This document shows, piece by piece, positions 59,381-64,000 of a stretch of DNA of 64,000 bases. A program made the position numbers and the translations under genes. The notes under the pieces are model-generated. The model was not told where the DNA came from and made no database searches. It saw only the letters and a program-made list of their open reading frames with translations. Source of the DNA: an uncultured Candidatus Melainabacteria bacterium (lineage in GTDB: Bacteria > Cyanobacteriota > Vampirovibrionia > Gastranaerophilales > Gastranaerophilaceae); NCBI GenBank assembly GCA_932182025.1, contig CAKNXK010000013.1, positions 20,274 through 84,273 of the forward strand, given 5' to 3'. Numbering within the stretch: the stretch's first letter is position 1; each line of letters starts with the position of its first letter.

Positions 59381-59408
59381 TATCATAGGTTAGTTTAGAT
59401 AAGAGAAG

Positions 59409-60098
59409 ATGGATAATAAAACTTTAATCAAACAATACGTTGGTATTGTACAGAAAGTAGCGAGAGTAGAGCATAGGCGTATACCTAACCACATGATTGA
59501 GTATGAAGAATTGGTTAGTATAGGTATTATTGCCATTCAAACTCTTATCAAAGGAAAAACAGAAGAACAACTCGAACGCTATAATGACGCTTATGTTGGA
59601 ACTGCTGTTCGTTGGGCTATAAGAAACGAACTTCGTCACAGATACAAATGGTATACTCTTAAACACAAAAAAGAAGAAAATGCCGAAGATGCTTACTTAA
59701 CTAACCCTGATAGCACAGATGATTCTTCAGAAGACATGGGTTTTGCAATCTCTCCTGCAAAAGTGAGAGAAGCTGTTTATGAAACAATCTTGTCAATAGA
59801 TGGTTTAGCAGCTGCTGCAACTGATAACGCTTCACCGTTTGATTTTATCAAAGACCCGTCAGCCATGCCGGATGAAAAAGCTGAAATTGTAGAGATGAGC
59901 CGGCTTGTAAAACAAGCAATCGCAACTCTTCCTCAAAAAGAGCGTACTGTTGTTGAATATCGATTCTACAGAAACATGCAGGCAAAAGACATTGCAACAA
60001 TGGTTGGTCTTTCACCTTCAAGAATAACAAGAATTATCCAGTTCTCACTCAACCAAATCAGAGAATACCTAAAAGCTCGCGGAAGAGAAGATTATTAA
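59409..60098 (+). CDS. Sigma-70 family factor, FliA/WhiG-like
   Basis: 229 residues. Region 2: IEYEELVSIGIIAIQTLIKG, YVGTAVRWAIRNELRHRYKW (promoter melting); an extended acidic region ~80-150; region 4: TLPQKERTVVEYRFYRNMQA and MVGLSPSRITRIIQFSLNQI (-35 recognition). It resembles the flagellar/stress group (sigma-28 and relatives). It lies next to FlhB, so late flagellar gene control is a reasonable guess; an alternative is a stress sigma. No anti-sigma gene is adjacent. Confidence 0.85.
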   Translation: MDNKTLIKQYVGIVQKVARVEHRRIPNHMIEYEELVSIGIIAIQTLIKGKTEEQLERYNDAYVGTAVRWAIRNELRHRYKWYTLKHKKEENAEDAYLTNPDSTDDSSEDMGFAISPAKVREAVYETILSIDGLAAAATDNASPFDFIKDPSAMPDEKAEIVEMSRLVKQAIATLPQKERTVVEYRFYRNMQAKDIATMVGLSPSRITRIIQFSLNQIREYLKARGREDY

Positions 60099-60101
60099 TA
60101 A

Positions 60102-60121
60102 AAAAAACGCCCTGTTGGGCG
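60102..60121 (-). terminator. Terminator of the 141-residue hypothetical gene
   Basis: On the minus strand: CGCCC-AACA-GGGCG followed by eight T's, 54 bp after the stop at 60175. On the plus strand it lacks a T tract. Confidence 0.7.
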
Positions 60122-60174
60122 CAAATAAAATTGGTTAATTAATAAGGTATTTTAATAAGGTTATTATTTTAAAA

Positions 60175-60600
60175 TTATTTCTTTTTGCCTTTTAATAAGC
60201 AAAATAAAGTCCCAATCATTATGCCGCCGGCAAGCAGCCCTTTAACAAAAGTTGGCGCATTATTAAAACCGGAAGCCGTTGATTTGGCACTTTCAATTAT
60301 AGACTCCCTAAAACTTTTACCCTCTTGCCCAACAGCATTTACTTCGAAATCAGCATCTTTCCCAACTCCGTTATTTAGCCCGAAAGCGCTTTTTGAAAAT
60401 GAATAATCTTGGCTCTGCTTTGCCTCATTCCTTTTAACAAATGTATCAGGTGACGTATAAGTATCATATAAAAGCCCTTGTTTAGCTTGATTAAGATATT
60501 GTGTTGCATTAACAGGTGCTGATTCATACGCCTCATAAGGAATATGATCAAGAATACCGTTATAATATAGATAATCTAACGAACCCGGTAATACAGCCAT
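60175..60600 (-). CDS. Hypothetical protein with C-terminal membrane anchor
   Basis: 141 residues, not recognised. Mostly polar and Tyr/Asn-rich (DYLYYNGILDHIPYEAYES), no signal peptide, with one hydrophobic segment close to the C-terminus (GLLAGGIMIGTLFCLL) followed by KGKKK. This is a tail-anchored layout with the bulk of the protein in the cytoplasm. It has its own terminator. No functional clue apart from proximity to flhB and the sigma factor. Confidence 0.62.
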   Translation of the reverse strand: MAVLPGSLDYLYYNGILDHIPYEAYESAPVNATQYLNQAKQGLLYDTYTSPDTFVKRNEAKQSQDYSFSKSAFGLNNGVGKDADFEVNAVGQEGKSFRESIIESAKSTASGFNNAPTFVKGLLAGGIMIGTLFCLLKGKKK

Positions 60601-60695
60601 CGTTTAAAACACCTTTTCACTAACACACATATATATAAAGAATTTTTTCTTACAAAAATTGCTTAATTAATATTATTTTGTTAAGATTTATAACA

Positions 60696-62198
60696 ATGAT
60701 GAAATTTCTAAAAAATAACTGGCAAATTTGTTTCATAGAAAGCTTAGTCATATTAGCTTTTATTATCTTCTATGGACAATTCGGCGACGTTAATGTCGAC
60801 TCTTTTAGAGAAGCGTACATCCCGGAGCAAATGCTTGCAGGAAAAATCCTTTACAGAAATATTTTTACCATCTATGCGCCATTAGCATATATTATTAATG
60901 CATTATTATTTTTTATATTCGGAATACATCTAAAAACCTTATATTTTGCCGGACTATTTTCAACGATGGGAATTTTCTATCTCACAAATAAACTTGCAAG
61001 AAAATTTCTGGATGCTAACTTAACTCTTTGCATCTGCTTGTTTATAATTTCAGCATTAGTATTATCTCCAAATGTATTTAATGCATTTTTTCCTTATTCA
61101 TACGGATTATTATACGGTGTACTGTTTATACTGTTATCATTCTATTTTGTACTTAATAAAAAATTCAGTTTTGCATATTTATTCTACTCGCTAGCAATAT
61201 GTTCAAAATACGAATTCCTGTTTTTGCTTCCAATGATTATTTATGCAGAAATATTACGCACAAAACATTTTAATTGGAAAATAAACTTGCCGGCATTATT
61301 TTTACCGGCATTAATAACAATAATTGGACTTAAGGGAGCAAGTATTACAGATATTTTAACCTCCTTTGGACTTATAATCCAAATGGGGGCAACAAAGACA
61401 TTATACTGGTTCTACTCGTCAATGGGACTATCTTTCAGATTGGAACTAATTCCAATTTATCTTATAAATTTCGTAAAATTCTTGATTCCTGTTTACTGGG
61501 TTAAGTATCAGGAAATCCTTGTCTGGGTAATGCCTGCAATAATAATACTATTCGTCCTAAGATATAAAAAACTGAATTTTAATAAAAAGTTTTTCGTTTT
61601 TGGAACCCTGCTTGTTTCTGCAAAAGTTTTTTGTGCTCTCACACTTCAAGCTTATGGAGTATTCTTTCTTCCATTTGCGTTGATATCATTAGGAATACTT
61701 ACTCCGCATAAATTCAGAAACGGATTGGCAATACTTTTATTAATATGGGCTATAGTTGTAGGCGGACAAAACATTTCAGCACTGAATAAAAAAGATGTAA
61801 AAATAAGCACCGAAAGAGGAGTTATAAAAACTACCAGAATTAACGGCAGAGCTCTGAACAAACTAATAACATATCTTGAAAAAACAGATAAAAACTCTAA
61901 GATTGTTGTTTATCCGGAGGGTTTATGTGTAAACTTTTTATCATCAAGAGAGAGTGATTCAAAGTTCTACTCATTAATACCTTTATACGTAGAAACATTT
62001 GGCGAAGATGTTATAACCAAACGTCTTGAGATAACTAAACCCGATTATATAGTAATAAGCGATTATGATACATCAGCGTATTATTACACAAAATTTGGTC
62101 AAGACTATGCTACAAATATCTATGACTGGATTAAAAATAATTATAAACTTGATACAACTATTGATGGCGGAATGATTTTTGAGGTATTTACCAGATAA
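60696..62198 (+). CDS. GT-C-type membrane glycosyltransferase, putative
   Basis: 500 residues from the ATG-ATG at 60696; the frame extends to a TTG at 60678. About eleven membrane segments. The first loop has VDSFREAYIPEQMLAGKILY, the D-x-x-R-E ... G-x-x-x-Y pattern seen in GT39-like proteins, followed by TIYAPLAYIINAL. The C-terminal ~120 residues are soluble. Probably uses polyprenyl-phosphate sugars like the enzyme at 16627-18051. The ribosome binding site is weak. Confidence 0.7.
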   Translation: MMKFLKNNWQICFIESLVILAFIIFYGQFGDVNVDSFREAYIPEQMLAGKILYRNIFTIYAPLAYIINALLFFIFGIHLKTLYFAGLFSTMGIFYLTNKLARKFLDANLTLCICLFIISALVLSPNVFNAFFPYSYGLLYGVLFILLSFYFVLNKKFSFAYLFYSLAICSKYEFLFLLPMIIYAEILRTKHFNWKINLPALFLPALITIIGLKGASITDILTSFGLIIQMGATKTLYWFYSSMGLSFRLELIPIYLINFVKFLIPVYWVKYQEILVWVMPAIIILFVLRYKKLNFNKKFFVFGTLLVSAKVFCALTLQAYGVFFLPFALISLGILTPHKFRNGLAILLLIWAIVVGGQNISALNKKDVKISTERGVIKTTRINGRALNKLITYLEKTDKNSKIVVYPEGLCVNFLSSRESDSKFYSLIPLYVETFGEDVITKRLEITKPDYIVISDYDTSAYYYTKFGQDYATNIYDWIKNNYKLDTTIDGGMIFEVFTR

Positions 62199-62221
62199 TT
62201 TACCCGAAATTCACCCTCTAT

Positions 62222-63208
62222 TTACCCCTCGTCATCCTTCTCCATAGCGCGTTTTAAAATATTTCTGTCAAGTTTTTTTGAAGAATATTTTTTCTTAGAA
62301 GCTTCCATTAATTTTTCGCTAGGCTTCTTCTTTGTTGATTTTACAGGAAGAGTTCCATTTAACTCCTCATACCATAACCCCCATAAAATCGAGCGAAGAG
62401 GTAATGTATATTGAATAAAAATTTGAGCAGCAGTTGTTGTCACAGCAAAAACTGCAATATCTTTCACTTCTATTGCAGGAATATAAGCTACTGATAAAAG
62501 CGCATTGAGCTCCGCAATAGGAAGCTGTTCAACAAAAGGCGTAATCATATTAGCAAAACAATCTGTTAATTTGATTAGCTCAAAGACTTTATTAACGATT
62601 TGAGGTACAAAAACATAAGTTAAGGCACCGACAAGAGCCATAAGCATAAAAGTAGAAGCAAAATGACCTTTAACTAACTGCATACTTCTTTTAACACAAC
62701 CAATCGGTGAAAGTTCAGGTTCGTAAGTAAATACCTGAAATACAAGCACACAAAATACAGCGATTACACCTGCAGGTACCCAAAACAACGGAAATACCGC
62801 AAGAAGCGAGAAGACACCAAACAAAAACCAAAGTCCTACAAAAGGAATTGTTCTTCTTTTAATCAGTTCTGTATGCGCATCAAAATCGTAGACCTTACCC
62901 GATTTAAGCATATTGCTGAGCATAGAATTTACAGCTCCGTAAGCAACAAGATATTCCCAAAAAGCTTTTGTGAATATTAAAAGCCCCGGAAGAGTTACCA
63001 GAATTGATAACAAAAGAAGAATATTAATATTCTCAATCTGAGGAATATGCTTTGTATAAATCATAGTTAGGGTTAATACCAGTAATAAGCCTCCAACCTG
63101 ACCTAAAACAGGAAAAGTCATATATTTCACAAACTTATCAAAATTTGAAAAATATAACCCGATTGATTCTATAAAAATTCCTAAAGGTGTTTTATTTTTT
63201 TTCGCCAT
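62222..63208 (-). CDS. Polytopic membrane protein, family unknown
   Basis: 328 residues with about six membrane segments (around 27-50, 65-85, 115-155, 175-210 and 245-270). The pattern of a YEPELSPIGCVKRSMQLVKGH stretch before a TM recalls DUF975-like integral membrane proteins, but I do not assign it. The C-terminus is lysine-rich (KKKPSEKLMEASKKKYSSKK). GGGGAGA lies upstream of the ATG. It is divergent from the PHP gene with a 37-bp gap. Confidence 0.7.
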   Translation of the reverse strand: MAKKNKTPLGIFIESIGLYFSNFDKFVKYMTFPVLGQVGGLLLVLTLTMIYTKHIPQIENINILLLLSILVTLPGLLIFTKAFWEYLVAYGAVNSMLSNMLKSGKVYDFDAHTELIKRRTIPFVGLWFLFGVFSLLAVFPLFWVPAGVIAVFCVLVFQVFTYEPELSPIGCVKRSMQLVKGHFASTFMLMALVGALTYVFVPQIVNKVFELIKLTDCFANMITPFVEQLPIAELNALLSVAYIPAIEVKDIAVFAVTTTAAQIFIQYTLPLRSILWGLWYEELNGTLPVKSTKKKPSEKLMEASKKKYSSKKLDRNILKRAMEKDDEG

Positions 63209-63245
63209 AATTTGTCTCCCCAGATTTCTATTGTATTATAAAATT

Positions 63246-63854
63246 ATGAGAAATTTAACAGAAGACGATTTTAAAAACAAAAAAGTTGATTTACATATAC
63301 ATACAAGCTGCTCTGACGGCGAAGGTGACTATAACCAGATTATAAAATCCGCTAAAGAAAAAGGCTACAAATTAATTGCCATTACAGACCATAATACGAT
63401 AGAAGCGCATAAACATATTCAGGATGATATTTTGGTTACCGGAGTTGAGTTTGATTGCTGGTTTGGTTACGTTTTTATCCACTTATTAGCTTATGGAATA
63501 GACATTAACCACCCTTCCATTGCTCCATTTTTAGCAAAAAATAAATCTGAGACCGAAGGGGTTTTAATTCGTCTTCTGCCAAAAAGAAATGTCAAAAAAC
63601 TAATCAAAGCTATTCATGAAGCTGGCGGGATTGCAGTACTTGCACACCCGGCATGCTACTGGGCGTTAAGCTTGGATAGACTTGTCAGGAACTTAATAAA
63701 AGCGGGTTTAGACGGGATTGAAGTGTACTATCCATACCCGAGATTTAGGAAAATAGTTAAGTTTCATTCTTCAAAAGATGTTTTGAAAATTGCAGAAAAA
63801 TACCCTGAATTAATCAAGACCGGCGGTACAGATTTTCATGGTAAAGAGTTTTAA
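63246..63854 (+). CDS. PHP-domain phosphoesterase-like protein
   Basis: 202 residues from the ATG at 63246; the frame extends to a TTG at 63231. PHP metal motifs: VDLHIHTSCSDGEG (HxH), AITDHNTIEAH, VTGVEFD, VLAHPACYW and GTDFHGKEF at the very C-terminus. The family includes nucleoside 3',5'-bisphosphate/oligonucleotide phosphatases. At 202 residues it is shorter than typical YciV/RnaseAM (~280), ending right after the GGTDFHG motif. The substrate is unknown. Confidence 0.87.
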   Translation: MRNLTEDDFKNKKVDLHIHTSCSDGEGDYNQIIKSAKEKGYKLIAITDHNTIEAHKHIQDDILVTGVEFDCWFGYVFIHLLAYGIDINHPSIAPFLAKNKSETEGVLIRLLPKRNVKKLIKAIHEAGGIAVLAHPACYWALSLDRLVRNLIKAGLDGIEVYYPYPRFRKIVKFHSSKDVLKIAEKYPELIKTGGTDFHGKEF

Positions 63855-63883
63855 AAAAGGCGGTTCTATGAACCGCCTTTTTT
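63853..63883. terminator. Bidirectional terminator between the PHP gene and the right-edge gene
   Basis: Stem A6-GGCGGTTC, loop TAT, GAACCGCC-T6. Its left arm begins at the PHP stop codon and its right arm ends next to the stop of the minus-strand gene at 63884. Confidence 0.92.
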
Positions 63884-64000
63884 CTACAAATCTTCAGCAT
63901 CTTTACCCAGTGCCCATCTAAATCCGAAGGTCAATGCAACACCGTTTCTGCCGCCGTTACGAACCATAGCCTGACCATAGCCAGTGAATCTGTCTTTCCA
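63884..64000 (-). CDS. C-terminal fragment of a probable outer-membrane beta-barrel protein
   Basis: Only the last 38 residues are in the window. They read WKDRFTGYGQAMVRNGGR followed by NGVALTFGFRWALGK and DAEDL before a TAG stop. The alternating hydrophobic strand GVALTFGFRW near the C-terminus is like the final strand of a porin or autotransporter-type barrel. Everything upstream is missing, so no family can be given. Confidence 0.5.
   Translation of the reverse strand, partial: WKDRFTGYGQAMVRNGGRNGVALTFGFRWALGKDAEDL

Noticed and set aside
60102..60121. Terminator for the sigma factor gene on the + strand
   Set aside because: The T tract is only on the minus-strand side, so I assign it to the convergent hypothetical gene.

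Overview
The window is AT-rich, densely coded bacterial DNA with short intergenic gaps, many 1-14 bp gene overlaps and mostly AGGAG-type ribosome binding sites. It has a Gram-negative envelope (a complete RND-TolC efflux operon, a C-terminal beta-barrel fragment at the right edge), flagellar-type export (FlhB) beside a FliA-like sigma factor, and several lineage-type hypothetical proteins that begin with a short N-terminal [N/S]F-x-G-like motif. I infer a gut-type non-photosynthetic cyanobacterial relative (Vampirovibrionia/Melainabacteria, probably Gastranaerophilales). This is inference from gene content and style; no database search was run.

Layout. 1-4043: rRNA methyltransferase RlmD (cut by the left edge), a DnaQ-like exonuclease, thioredoxin, UDP-glucose dehydrogenase and a tRNA-Ile(GAT). 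4042-8776: lineage-type hypotheticals, a PnuC-like vitamin transporter and a YeiH-family membrane protein. 8751-14672: efflux operon (adaptor, RND pump, TolC) with a strong promoter followed by a perfect palindrome that looks like its operator. 14705-16602: rplJ-rplL behind a recognisable L10-leader mRNA and a near-consensus promoter. 16627-24120: GT-C glycosyltransferase, UDP-xylose synthase, thioesterase, pseudouridine synthase, CoaE, an orphan DNA methyltransferase and a Na+/H+ antiporter-like protein. 24240-35247: a 1267-residue modular protein, GrpE, DnaJ, a beta-propeller protein, GlmU, RNase PH and a TerC-like membrane protein. 35237-41265: CCA-adding enzyme, four glycosyltransferases, an RgpF-like protein and rpsU. 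41270-46964: an EF-hand protein, a broken paralogue of its tail, half a transketolase and FtsEX. 46983-54686: a signalling block (HDOD, pseudo-receiver with degenerate GGDEF, GAF-HD-GYP, TPR, two LuxR-type response regulators). 54701-64000: pentapeptide-repeat protein, GNAT-like protein, L28, ClpP, FlhB, sigma factor, a second GT-C enzyme and a PHP-domain protein.

How genes work together. Ugd (UDP-glucose to UDP-glucuronate) and Uxs (UDP-glucuronate to UDP-xylose) form a sugar-nucleotide path. A polyprenyl-phosphate GT2 enzyme could charge lipid carriers for the two GT-C enzymes, and the GT2/GT4/RgpF cluster would build surface glycans. GlmU supplies UDP-GlcNAc. FtsEX links to cell-wall remodelling at division. 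The HD-GYP and regulator block is a local c-di-GMP/two-component signalling island without a kinase or an intact GGDEF protein in view.

Main unexplained signals: (1) an 88-nt dispersed element with three ungapped copies whose long stem is kept by compensatory changes, plus a possible fourth copy at the end of coaE; (2) a separate palindromic element present twice in the same reading frame inside cca and once between two efflux genes; (3) a short shared N-terminal motif on otherwise unrelated proteins; (4) two divergent promoter arrangements in which -35/-10 sequences are shared or nested and transcripts would be leaderless.
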